This document shows positions 1 through 5,837 of a DNA stretch of 6,150 nucleotides, piece after piece. A program made the translations under genes and the position numbers. Source of the DNA: Desulfobacterales bacterium (GTDB lineage Bacteria > Desulfobacterota > Desulfobacteria > Desulfobacterales > UBA2174_A); assembly GCA_025454075.1 (NCBI GenBank), contig JALOPD010000226.1:1-6150 (forward strand), read 5' to 3'. The notes below the pieces were generated by a model. The model was given only the letters and a program-made list of their open reading frames with translations, was not told where the DNA came from and searched no databases. The number at the start of each line of letters is the position of its first letter. Within the stretch, counting starts at the first letter, position 1.

Positions 1-572
1 GAGGGCTTTTCCTGGGGACGCTGGTGGGTCTCGGCCGGATCTCCAAACGGCCCTGGGTGTATCATCCGGTCACCCTGTATGTGAATCTGCTGCGCAACAT
101 CCCCCTGATCCTGGTTATCTTCTGGTTCTACTTTGTGATGCCCATCCTCGTCGGCCGAACCATGGACCCGTTCGTTTCGGCGGCGGTTTCGTTCATCGTG
201 TTCGAGGCGACCTACTTCGGGGAAATCTTCCGCGCCGGCTTTCAATCCATCAGCAAGGACCTGGTGAGCGCGGCCTATTCCACGGGACTCACATACCGGC
301 AGACGGCGGCCTATATCCTGGTGCCGATCGCTTTCCGCCGCATGCTGCCCAGCCTGATCACCCAGAGCATCATCACCTTCCAGGACACTAGCCTGGCCTA
401 TGTGATCGGGCTACAGGAGATCGTGCGCCGCACCACCATCGTGGACAGCATGGAGGTGCGCTCGATCCAGCTTTACAGCTTTGTCGCGGTCCTGTTTTTC
501 ATCATCTGCCTTGCCGGATCGCGCATCAGTCTGCACTACGAGGAGAAGAGCCGCAAAGCCAAGGTCTTGTGA
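1..572 (+). CDS. gltK: Glutamate/aspartate ABC transporter permease, GltK-like (5' end missing)
   Basis: This is an inner-membrane permease subunit of a polar amino-acid (HAAT family) ABC importer. The reading frame is open from the window edge (first whole codon at 3-5) to a TGA at 570-572, giving 189 visible residues. By comparison with the ~224-aa E. coli GltK as I remember it, about 30-40 N-terminal residues lie outside the window. Visible signatures are the segment [18 protein letters not shown], the EAA cytoplasmic loop that docks to the ATPase (SAAYSTGL, then [10 protein letters not shown] about 13 residues on), and the [12 protein letters not shown] segment. A final hydrophobic helix ([16 protein letters not shown]) is followed by a charged cytoplasmic tail. 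The QDTSL context and the final helix resemble GltK more than HisM or GlnP. The GTG at 24 is an internal valine, not a start. The gene is coupled to the ATPase gene 4 nt downstream. Family assignment is firm; glutamate/aspartate specificity is inferred. Confidence 0.88.
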   Translation, partial: GLFLGTLVGLGRISKRPWVYHPVTLYVNLLRNIPLILVIFWFYFVMPILVGRTMDPFVSAAVSFIVFEATYFGEIFRAGFQSISKDLVSAAYSTGLTYRQTAAYILVPIAFRRMLPSLITQSIITFQDTSLAYVIGLQEIVRRTTIVDSMEVRSIQLYSFVAVLFFIICLAGSRISLHYEEKSRKAKVL

Positions 573-576
573 TGCC

Positions 577-1302
577 ATGATCGAGATCAAAAATGTCAGC
601 AAGTGGTTCGGCGATTTCCAGGTTCTTGCCGATGTCAACGAGGTGGTCCAACGGGGCCAGAAGGTCGTGATCTGCGGTCCGAGCGGCTCCGGCAAGAGCA
701 CGCTTTTGCGCTGCATCAACGGGCTGGAGCCTTACCAGAAGGGCGAGATCGTCGTCGGCGGGACTTCGCTCAGCGATCCCAAAACCAACCTTTATAAGCT
801 GCGCGAAAAACTCGGCATGGTGTTCCAGCGCTTCGAGCTTTACCCGCACATGACCGTCATGCGCAACATCACGCTCGCGCCCATGAAGGTCCGCAAAAAG
901 TCCCGGCAGGAAGCCGAGAAGAAGGCCATGGCGCTGCTCGAGCGCGTGGGGATTCCGGACAAGGCCGGCGCCTACCCCGCAAATCTCTCGGGCGGCCAGC
1001 AGCAGCGCGTGGCGATCGCGCGGGCGCTCGCCATGGAGCCCGAATGCATGATGTTCGACGAGCCCACCTCGGCCCTGGACCCGGAGATGATCCAGGAGGT
1101 CCTGGAAGTCATGATTGGCCTGGCCAAGGAGGGCATGACCATGCTGGTGGTGACCCACGAGATGGGTTTCGCCAGAGAGGTGGCCGACGAGATCATCTTC
1201 ATGGACGAGGGCCGCATCGTCGAACGCGGCCGGGGCGAAGAGTTCTTCAAGAACCCGAAGAGCCAGCGGACGAAGGACTTCCTGGGGCAGATACTGAAGT
1301 GA
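577..1302 (+). CDS. gltL: Glutamate/aspartate ABC transporter ATP-binding protein, GltL-like
   Basis: This is the ATPase subunit that powers amino-acid import with the upstream permease, probably as a homodimer on the cytoplasmic face. It has 241 residues, the normal length for the family. All nucleotide-binding motifs are intact: Walker [10 protein letters not shown] (34-42), Q-loop Gln84 in [12 protein letters not shown], signature LSGGQQQR (137-144), Walker B CMMFDE (157-162), D-loop SALD (165-168) and switch His194 in VVTHEMGFA. The N-terminal [12 protein letters not shown] and the FELYPH Q-loop context match GltL better than GlnQ or HisP. I chose the ATG at 577 because it gives the usual MIxIKNVSKW start and lies 4 nt after the permease stop. 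The frame stays open upstream to 481, but that part overlaps the permease and reads as non-protein-like sequence. The only Shine-Dalgarno-like sequence is a weak AAGG at 561-564, so translational coupling is likely. No periplasmic binding protein gene is visible; it may lie upstream. Confidence 0.93.
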   Translation: MIEIKNVSKWFGDFQVLADVNEVVQRGQKVVICGPSGSGKSTLLRCINGLEPYQKGEIVVGGTSLSDPKTNLYKLREKLGMVFQRFELYPHMTVMRNITLAPMKVRKKSRQEAEKKAMALLERVGIPDKAGAYPANLSGGQQQRVAIARALAMEPECMMFDEPTSALDPEMIQEVLEVMIGLAKEGMTMLVVTHEMGFAREVADEIIFMDEGRIVERGRGEEFFKNPKSQRTKDFLGQILK

Positions 1303-1344
1303 GCAGTCGAAAGCCAGACCTTGTTCGGCCTTTTAAGACATAGA

Positions 1345-1398
1345 AGGTGTCAAATCTTGATTAATGACTTGATAGTCGTTAGTCCAGATTTGACACCT
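1345..1398. repeat. 54-bp near-perfect palindrome (REP-like hairpin)
   Basis: The arms AGGTGTCAAATCT (1345-1357) and AGATTTGACACCT (1386-1398) are exact reverse complements. After one mismatch (1358 against 1385) the pairing continues through 1359-1369 and 1374-1384 with only two G-U wobbles on the + transcript, closing on a TGAT loop (1370-1373). This gives about 24 paired positions out of 25. It lies 42 nt after gltL. There is no T-tract on either side, so it is not a canonical intrinsic terminator, although it could stall polymerase or protect the gltL mRNA end. The form, long arms with a small loop between genes, is that of a REP/MITE-type dispersed palindrome; that origin is inferred. 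Confidence 0.8.
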
Positions 1399-1485
1399 AT
1401 TCTTCGCTCAGGCGGCCGAAAGAGGGTGTCCGCTCCTGAAGGGATCAGCGCTCTATGCTCAGGAACAGCAAATACCGCTTTATGG

Positions 1486-1513
1486 TTGGAATAACTGGAA
1501 GTTAGGTTATACT
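1486..1513 (+). promoter_or_regulatory. Putative sigma-70 promoter for the racemase gene
   Basis: TTGGAA (1486-1491) and TATACT (1508-1513) are separated by 16 nt, each close to the sigma-70 consensus, in locally AT-rich DNA. Transcription would start near 1520, about 60 nt before the chosen racemase start. It suggests the racemase gene is transcribed independently of the transporter, from beyond the palindrome. The rest of the 1303-1579 gap shows no gene. Confidence 0.5.
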
Positions 1514-1579
1514 ATCGGCAAAGGCCTTGACAAGTTCTTTTTGATGGCTCAAGGAATCCTTCCTGGTAATATTCGAAAT

Positions 1580-2293
1580 ATGAAGGAAAAGACCATCGGC
1601 ATATTGGGCGGCATGGGGCCGGAGGCGACCCTGGATCTGTTCGGCAAGATCATCGCCAACACCCCGGCCGTCAGGGATCAGGAGCACCTGCGGGTGGTGA
1701 TCGATTCCAACCCCAAGGTGCCCGACCGCACGGCCGCCATCCTGGCGGGCGGGGAATCGGCGGTGCCGGCGATGAAGGCCGGCATTGCGGCCCTCAAACG
1801 GGCGGGGGCGGACTTCGTCGTGATCCCCTGCGTGTCGGCGCATTTCTTTCTGGACGAGCTGCGGCAGGACGCCGGCCTGCCCATCCTGTCCATGTTCGAC
1901 GTCGCGGTAGAGCACATCCGCCGACAGCACCCGGACATTCGGAAGATTGGACTGCTGGCTACCAGCGGAACCATCCAGGGGGGGCGGTTCCGGGAAAAGC
2001 TCGATGCTACCGGGATCGAGACCCTCGCACCGGAGGACGCAGACCAGAAGCACGTCATGGCGGCCATCTACGAGATCAAGGGAGCCGCGTCCAGCAGGAG
2101 CCGGGCCGAGATTGGGGCTGAAATCCGTGACATCGCGAACCGGCTGATCAAACGCGGAGCCCAGGGGATCGTGGCCGGCTGCACCGAAATTCCGCTGGTG
2201 CTGAAGCCCGGCGACCTCGATGTGCCGGTTTTCGACACGTTGCTGTTGCTGGCGCGGGCGGCCATCGCCGCCGCCGGCCAAAGCCCCGTTTAA
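1580..2293 (+). CDS. Aspartate/glutamate racemase family protein
   Basis: This is a cofactor-independent amino-acid racemase of the Asp/Glu/hydantoin racemase superfamily, expected in the cytoplasm and most likely interconverting L- and D-aspartate or glutamate. It has 237 residues, typical for the family. The N-terminus carries the hallmark [13 protein letters not shown] (5-17). The two catalytic cysteines of this two-base mechanism are present: Cys84 in VIPCVSAHF and Cys201 in [10 protein letters not shown]. The first motif is unusual, with PCVSAH in place of the common PCNTAH. I chose the ATG at 1580 because [11 protein letters not shown] matches family starts. The frame also allows TTG at 1541 or ATG at 1544, and none of the three has a good Shine-Dalgarno sequence. 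The gene follows acidic-amino-acid transporter genes and precedes a PLP-enzyme fragment by 20 nt, which fits a D-amino-acid role. The exact substrate cannot be read from the sequence. Confidence 0.88.
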   Translation: MKEKTIGILGGMGPEATLDLFGKIIANTPAVRDQEHLRVVIDSNPKVPDRTAAILAGGESAVPAMKAGIAALKRAGADFVVIPCVSAHFFLDELRQDAGLPILSMFDVAVEHIRRQHPDIRKIGLLATSGTIQGGRFREKLDATGIETLAPEDADQKHVMAAIYEIKGAASSRSRAEIGAEIRDIANRLIKRGAQGIVAGCTEIPLVLKPGDLDVPVFDTLLLLARAAIAAAGQSPV

Positions 2294-2313
2294 GGCCCAA
2301 GCAGGAGGGAAAT

Positions 2314-2577
2314 ATGAACCGGGCACGATTCCCGCGGCGGCATGCCGACGGCCCGACGCCGCTTCAGCCCTTGGCGCGGCTTTCCAGGGTGTTGGGCGGG
2401 GCCAACCTTTTTTTCAAGCGCGACGACCTGCTCGGCTTCGCCGCCGGCGGCAACAAGGTCCGCAAGCTGGAATTCGTGATGGCCGACGCGCTTGAAAAGG
2501 AGGCGGATTTCATCATCACCTGCGGGGCCGGACAGTCCAACCACTCAGCTTTGAACGTTCAGCTCACAACAGCTTAG
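2314..2577 (+). pseudogene. D-cysteine desulfhydrase / ACC deaminase family PLP enzyme, 3'-truncated remnant
   Basis: This is the N-terminal part of a fold-type II PLP enzyme. Intact relatives break down D-cysteine or 1-aminocyclopropane-1-carboxylate and are about 330 residues long. Residues 13-77 fit the family well: [24 protein letters not shown], then GGNKVRKLE with Lys48 in the position of the PLP Schiff-base lysine, then [10 protein letters not shown] (68-77). After QSNH the similarity ends, and ten unrelated residues lead to a TAG at 2575-2577. The last 14 nt overlap the 3' end of the convergent phosphatase gene. About three quarters of the enzyme is absent and I do not see it elsewhere in the window, so the product should be inactive. 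The start is well supported: AGGAGG (2303-2308) sits 5 nt before the ATG. The strong ribosome-binding site and clean codons suggest a recent break, or an assembly join. Confidence 0.82.
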
Positions 2578-4024
2578 CCACCACCAGCGTCACGTCATCC
2601 TCCTGCGGGGCTTCACCGCGAAACGCCTTTACGGCCTCAATGACGGCGGCCTGGATGCCGGCGGCCGGCCGGGAGGCGTTGGCGCTGATAACCCGGCGGA
2701 CACGCTCGGCCCCGAAAAGCTCCCCGGCGGGGTTGCGGGTCTCGGTGATCCCGTCGGTGCCGATCACGACCACGGAGCCCGGCGTCCACCCCTGCCGGGC
2801 GTAATTCCGGTATTCGGCGTTTTTCAAGACGCCCATCACCATCCCCTCGCCGTTAAGCTGGCTGAAACCCCCGCCGGTCGCGCTGTAGACCAGGGCGGGC
2901 TCATGCCCGGCCCGGGACCAGCGCAGGGACTTTGCGGCCGGGTCGATCTCGAGGAAAAACATGCTGATGAAGCGGCCGGTCGGATCGCTGTCGCGGGTGA
3001 CATAGCGGTTGACCTCGCGGGCCAGCCGGGCGGGGGTCTGATAGCGTTCGGTCTCGGAAAGCAGGAAGGCGCGGGCCGACGCCATGAACAGCGCCGCGTC
3101 GATCCCGTGCCCGGATACGTCCGCCACCACGATGCCCAGCCGGTCCCCCGGCAGCCGGACATAGTCGTAGTAATCTCCGCCGGTTTCATTGCAGTAGATG
3201 CTGGTCCCAGACAGGTCAAGCCCCGGTACACTCGGTGGGGCCGCTGGAAGCAGGGTGCGCTGCACCTCCTCCGCCAGCTGGAGGGCCGTGATCAGCTCGA
3301 TCCGGTGCCGCAGACCCTCGATCATGGTGTTGGTGTGGCCGGCGATCAGGCCGAACTCGTCGCTGGTGGCCACCGGCACCATCCGGCTGAGATCCCCGTT
3401 GGTCACCCGCTCCAGCACCCCGGTTTCGTTTTCGAAGAGAAGCTTCAGGTTGCGCGAATACGAAACGATCAGATTGATGGCGAGCCCCAGCAGCACGGCC
3501 ATGATGAACAGCACCTCGTAGGTCACTGAAAGGATGGCCTCCCGGGTGGCGTTCGGATCGCTGCCAACCGTGGTCAGCCAGGACATGTCGCGGGCGAGGA
3601 CCAGCAGGTTGACGGCCGTAACGCAGAGCGAAGTGGCGACCGCCACCAGCGTGAAGCGCCGGGTCATGGAATAGAGGCGCTTGGGCGGCGCTTCGGCGGT
3701 ATTGCTGGCGAGCGCCTGCAGGATGATCGTGCGCTCGCGGGCGAGCGACATGTCGAGGGCGATGAAGAAGCCGTAGATGGCCGCCCCGAAGACGAGGCTC
3801 AGCGTGCTCATCGTGGGAAAGCCGTGAACGGCGATATTCAGCGCGGCTGCGATCAGGCCCGCCGAAGTGCCGGAGAGCAGGTCGAAGACGAACTGCCTCA
3901 AGGGTTGGGACACTTCCTTTGCGGATGCGACCCACCGGCGCTCGAGCGGTCGGCGCAGGGCCAGCACTGCAGCGTAACCCGCCATAATGTTCACCCCCAG
4001 CCTCACGGGAGGTAGCCCGGCCAT
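2564..4024 (-). CDS. Membrane-anchored HAMP-SpoIIE (PP2C-type) serine phosphatase
   Basis: This is a 486-residue inner-membrane phosphatase. The family dephosphorylates phosphoserine on anti-sigma-factor-antagonist (STAS) or similar proteins in partner-switching pathways. Four hydrophobic segments lie near residues 46-66, 72-92, 124-144 and 167-189, followed by a HAMP-like linker (about 190-243, with DEFG at 222-225) and the SpoIIE/PP2C domain (about 250-486). Metal-binding motifs are complete: GGDYYDY (Asp284), DVSGHG (Asp302), GTDGITET (Asp424) and DDVTLVV (Asp477), with AGHEPALVY at 372-380. No PAS, GAF or receiver domain is visible, so any signal probably enters through the membrane part. 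The start is uncertain. ATG at 4024 gives the longest frame but its nearest GGAGG (4041-4045) is 16 nt away. ATG at 3985 (residue 14) has a G-rich stretch 6 nt upstream. A hydrophobic mini-ORF ends 6 nt before 4024. No STAS or kinase partner is encoded in the window. Confidence 0.9.
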   Translation of the reverse strand: MAGLPPVRLGVNIMAGYAAVLALRRPLERRWVASAKEVSQPLRQFVFDLLSGTSAGLIAAALNIAVHGFPTMSTLSLVFGAAIYGFFIALDMSLARERTIILQALASNTAEAPPKRLYSMTRRFTLVAVATSLCVTAVNLLVLARDMSWLTTVGSDPNATREAILSVTYEVLFIMAVLLGLAINLIVSYSRNLKLLFENETGVLERVTNGDLSRMVPVATSDEFGLIAGHTNTMIEGLRHRIELITALQLAEEVQRTLLPAAPPSVPGLDLSGTSIYCNETGGDYYDYVRLPGDRLGIVVADVSGHGIDAALFMASARAFLLSETERYQTPARLAREVNRYVTRDSDPTGRFISMFFLEIDPAAKSLRWSRAGHEPALVYSATGGGFSQLNGEGMVMGVLKNAEYRNYARQGWTPGSVVVIGTDGITETRNPAGELFGAERVRRVISANASRPAAGIQAAVIEAVKAFRGEAPQEDDVTLVVAKLL

Positions 4025-4030
4025 GAACGG

Positions 4031-4096
4031 TCAGACTTGGCCTCCGTAGACGCTCAGAATGACCACGGCCAGGACGTAATGGATGATGATGCGCAT
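4031..4096 (-). CDS. 21-aa hydrophobic mini-ORF upstream of the phosphatase gene
   Basis: On the minus strand an ATG (4096-4094) opens a 21-codon frame ending in TGA at 4033-4031. The product begins MRIIIHYVLAVVILSVY, enough for one membrane helix. AGAGG (4108-4104) lies 7 nt upstream of the ATG, well placed for initiation, and a putative promoter sits at 4195-4167. Most third positions are G or C, like the real genes here. The phosphatase ATG follows only 6 nt after the stop and is in the same frame. It could be a translated leader peptide coupling translation to the phosphatase, a separate small membrane protein, or the true N-terminus of the phosphatase cut off by one in-frame TGA. I do not recognise the peptide. 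Confidence 0.42.
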   Translation of the reverse strand: MRIIIHYVLAVVILSVYGGQV

Positions 4097-4166
4097 GGGA
4101 CAGCCTCTGCATGCGGGTTGGCGGTCGGCAGAAGAAGACTGCTGCCATACGACCGGAATTCAACTG

Positions 4167-4195
4167 ACTATTAAGACACGAACTTCCGCTGTCAA
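4167..4195 (-). promoter_or_regulatory. Putative sigma-70 promoter for the mini-ORF and phosphatase
   Basis: Read on the minus strand, a perfect TTGACA (4195-4190) is followed after exactly 17 nt by AATAGT (4172-4167), four of six matches to the -10 consensus including the key second and sixth bases. The transcript would start near 4160 and run 60-odd nt to the mini-ORF ATG. It diverges from the promoter at 4246-4275. Confidence 0.5.
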
Positions 4196-4245
4196 TCAAG
4201 GGGGCGGCCGGCGGCGGCCGGGCCTGTCGGGCCGGCGTTAATGTT

Positions 4246-4275
4246 TTGACAACTGATCGCAGCTGAAGGTATATA
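4246..4275 (+). promoter_or_regulatory. Putative sigma-70 promoter for the DUF2065 gene and possibly queA
   Basis: A perfect TTGACA (4246-4251) is followed after 18 nt by TATATA (4270-4275), within an AT-rich island that interrupts very GC-rich sequence. Transcription would start near 4283, leaving about 60 nt of leader before the ATG at 4346. The rest of the 4097-4345 gap holds the divergent promoter and a GC-rich stretch at 4201-4237, with no further gene. Confidence 0.55.
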
Positions 4276-4345
4276 AACGGGCGCTCTCCAACGGTTCGAT
4301 TGAGGCGGGTCGACCGCTTGCGCGCACGGAGGTAAGGATCGCGGC

Positions 4346-4531
4346 ATGGACTTCTTTCTATGCGTCATCGGAATGGTTTTGGTCGTCGAGGGGCTTCCGT
4401 ATTTTGCATTTCCCGCCCGGATGAAGGCCTGGATGGCCCGGATCATCGCCGCCTCGGAGAGAAATCTGCAGGGGGTTGGACTGGCTCTCATGGCGGCCGG
4501 GCTTTTATTGGTGTATCTGGGGCGATCCTGA
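4346..4531 (+). CDS. DUF2065 (YjeT-like) small inner-membrane protein
   Basis: This is a 61-residue protein of two hydrophobic helices (about 2-22 and 43-59) joined by a basic, polar loop with the sequence FPARMKAWMARI. The pattern of an acidic residue ending the first helix (VVEGLPYFAFP), the loop, then LQGVGLALMAAGLLLVYLG matches the DUF2065 family, whose E. coli member YjeT is about the same size. Molecular function is unknown for the family. In E. coli yjeT follows hflKC, but those genes are not seen here. The start is supported by AAGGA (4334-4338) 7 nt before the ATG, with another GGAGG at 4328-4332, and by the promoter at 4246-4275. queA follows after 64 nt and may be co-transcribed. 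Confidence 0.85.
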   Translation: MDFFLCVIGMVLVVEGLPYFAFPARMKAWMARIIAASERNLQGVGLALMAAGLLLVYLGRS

Positions 4532-4537
4532 TAGGGG

Positions 4538-4583
4538 GCGTGGCCGGCCGTTCTACCGCCTGCAGCACTCTGCCCGGCCGCGC
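4538..4583 (+). other. GC-rich stem-loop just upstream of the queA start
   Basis: GCGTGGCCGG (4538-4547) can pair over 10 positions, one of them U-G, with CCGGCCGCGC (4574-4583), leaving a 26-nt loop. The 3' arm runs into the weak AGG (4584-4586) that is the only Shine-Dalgarno-like sequence before queA, so folding could limit queA initiation. There is no T-tract, so it is not an intrinsic terminator. In GC-rich DNA such stems also arise by chance. Confidence 0.3.
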
Positions 4584-4595
4584 AGGCAACCTTCT

Positions 4596-5645
4596 ATGTA
4601 TTCCCTCGCCGATTACGATTACGAACTTCCCCCGGAGCTGATCGCCCAGCAGCCGGCCGAGCGCCGGGACCACTCGCGGCTGCTGGCGCTCGATCGCGCC
4701 ACGGGTGCGGTGACGCACCAGCGGTTCGAGGACCTGCCGCGTTTCCTCCGCGCGGGGGATGCCCTGGTCGTCAACGACACGGCGGTGATCAAGGCGCGCC
4801 TGCTGGGCCGGAAGGAGAGCGGCGGCCGGGTCGAAGTCTTCCTGCTGGATTACGCCGGCGGCCGCCGGCAGGGCGATCCCGGCCGGTTCAGCTGCGAATG
4901 CCTCGTCAGGTCCTCGAAGCCGTCGCGGGTGGGCACACGCCTCTTTTTCGAACCCGGCATGCGCGCCAGAATCACCGGCTTAGGCGACGGCACCTGCCAG
5001 GTCGAGTTTGCGGGCGACGGCGATTTCGACGCGGTGCTCGAACGCGTGGGGCATGTGCCTCTGCCGCCCTACATCCGGCGCGCGGAAGCCCTGGCGGACC
5101 GCTCGGCCTACCAGACGGTCTACGCCGCCGCGCGCGGAGCCGTGGCCGCGCCGACCGCCGGGCTGCACTTCACGCCCGAGCTTCTCGATGAGCTGAAGGC
5201 CCGCGGCGTCGTCATCGCAACCATCACCCTGCACGTCGGTTATGGAACCTTTGCCCCCGTGCGGACCGAGGATATCCGCGCGCACCGGATGCACGCGGAG
5301 CGGTTTGCCATACCTGCGGCGGCCGCGGCCGCTGTCAATGCCGCCCGGGCGCGAGGCCGCCGGGTGATCGCGGTCGGCACCACCTCGGTGCGCACCCTGG
5401 AGGCGGCCACCGGAGCGGGCGGCACGATCGCCGCGGGCAGCGGCTGGTGCGAGCTTTTCATCTTTCCGGGCTTTCGGTTCCGGGCGGTCGACGGCATCAT
5501 CACCAATTTCCACCTGCCGAAGTCGACGCTGCTGATGCTGGTCGCCGCCTTTGCCGGCCGCGAGCGGATCCTGAAGGCTTACCGGGAAGCGGTGGCCGCG
5601 CGCTACCGGTTTTACAGCTACGGGGATGCGATGCTGATTCTGTGA
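4596..5645 (+). CDS. queA: S-adenosylmethionine:tRNA ribosyltransferase-isomerase (QueA)
   Basis: This cytoplasmic enzyme transfers and isomerises the ribosyl moiety of S-adenosylmethionine onto 7-aminomethyl-7-deazaguanine at the wobble position of GUN-anticodon tRNAs, forming epoxyqueuosine. It is the step after Tgt. The protein has 349 residues, full length for the family. Conserved blocks run in order: YDYELPPELIAQQPAERRDHSRLL (7-30), DALVVNDTAVIKARLLG (55-71), GAVAAPTAGLHFTPELL (181-197), TLHVGYGTFAPV (211-222), HRMHAE (230-235), GTTSVRTLEAA (261-271), TNFHLPKSTLLMLVAAF (303-319) and YRFYSYGDAM (337-346). I chose the ATG at 4596 because it gives the usual Y-L-DYELP start; the frame stays open upstream to 4476, but that part overlaps the DUF2065 gene and is not family-like. 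The ribosome-binding site is weak. tgt lies downstream on the same strand, as in many bacteria, but across a 192-nt gap. Confidence 0.97.
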   Translation: MYSLADYDYELPPELIAQQPAERRDHSRLLALDRATGAVTHQRFEDLPRFLRAGDALVVNDTAVIKARLLGRKESGGRVEVFLLDYAGGRRQGDPGRFSCECLVRSSKPSRVGTRLFFEPGMRARITGLGDGTCQVEFAGDGDFDAVLERVGHVPLPPYIRRAEALADRSAYQTVYAAARGAVAAPTAGLHFTPELLDELKARGVVIATITLHVGYGTFAPVRTEDIRAHRMHAERFAIPAAAAAAVNAARARGRRVIAVGTTSVRTLEAATGAGGTIAAGSGWCELFIFPGFRFRAVDGIITNFHLPKSTLLMLVAAFAGRERILKAYREAVAARYRFYSYGDAMLIL

Positions 5646-5706
5646 GCTGGGTCTCGTGCTGATACTGAGTTCCGATTCAATCCGGCCGCTGCAGTGTTGG
5701 CAAATA

Positions 5707-5803
5707 GATACTGGATACTGGATGCTCGATAAAAGCCGGGATCGAAGAACTGTTTTCGTGCGCGAAGCGCACATCCAGTATCCAGTATCGAGGATCCAGT
5801 ATC
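5707..5803. repeat. Inverted arrays of a 7-bp tandem repeat between queA and tgt
   Basis: Heptamers of the form GATACTG are arrayed head to tail: 5707-5713 and 5714-5720 exact, then a GATGCTC variant (5721-5727) and a partial GATA. On the opposite strand, reading down from 5803, come GATACTG, GATCCTC, GATACTG, GATACTG and a decayed GATGTGC. The two arrays face each other, making an 18-bp exact inverted repeat (5707-5724 with 5772-5789). The 47-nt interior holds a small hairpin, GTGCGC-gaa-GCGCAC (5758-5772), whose last base is the first base of the right arm. No T-tract follows. No coding frame looks real here. The structure looks like a short tandem repeat that expanded and inverted, or a small mobile palindrome. 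Confidence 0.8.
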
Positions 5804-5837
5804 ACGCTGCCCACGGCCTTGTCGGACATCAATACGA

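Noticed and set aside
1434..1464. TCCTGA / TCAGGA inverted repeat as an operator
   Set aside because: The 6-bp arms are 19 nt apart and there is no further symmetry, so this is too weak to call.
1527..1557. TTGACA at 1527-1532 as the racemase -35 box
   Set aside because: Nothing resembling a -10 box lies 16-18 nt downstream (the sequence there is CAAGGA-like). The TTGGAA/TATACT pair upstream is better.
1502..2326. Long minus-strand open frame (274 codons) opposite the racemase gene
   Set aside because: It mirrors the coding gene in GC-rich DNA. Its translation has no family motifs, while the plus strand has a full racemase.
4031..4033. TGA read as selenocysteine joining the mini-ORF to the phosphatase
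   Set aside because: No cysteine-containing homologue or redox motif is known at this place, and I could not identify a convincing SECIS stem downstream. A normal stop is simpler.
3216..4199. 327-codon minus-strand open frame overlapping the phosphatase in another frame
   Set aside because: The product is a low-complexity Arg/Ala/Gly/His-rich sequence, and the correct frame carries all PP2C motifs.
4201..4237. GC-rich inverted-repeat stretch as an intrinsic terminator
   Set aside because: The stem is short with an internal G-G mismatch and only a broken T-run follows. In GGC/GCC-rich DNA this is expected by chance.
4980..5774. 264-codon minus-strand frame opposite queA
   Set aside because: It is a shadow of queA with arginine/glycine-rich composition and no recognisable domain.
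5707..5803. CRISPR array
   Set aside because: The repeated units are 7 bp and directly adjacent with no spacers, and the two blocks are in opposite orientation.
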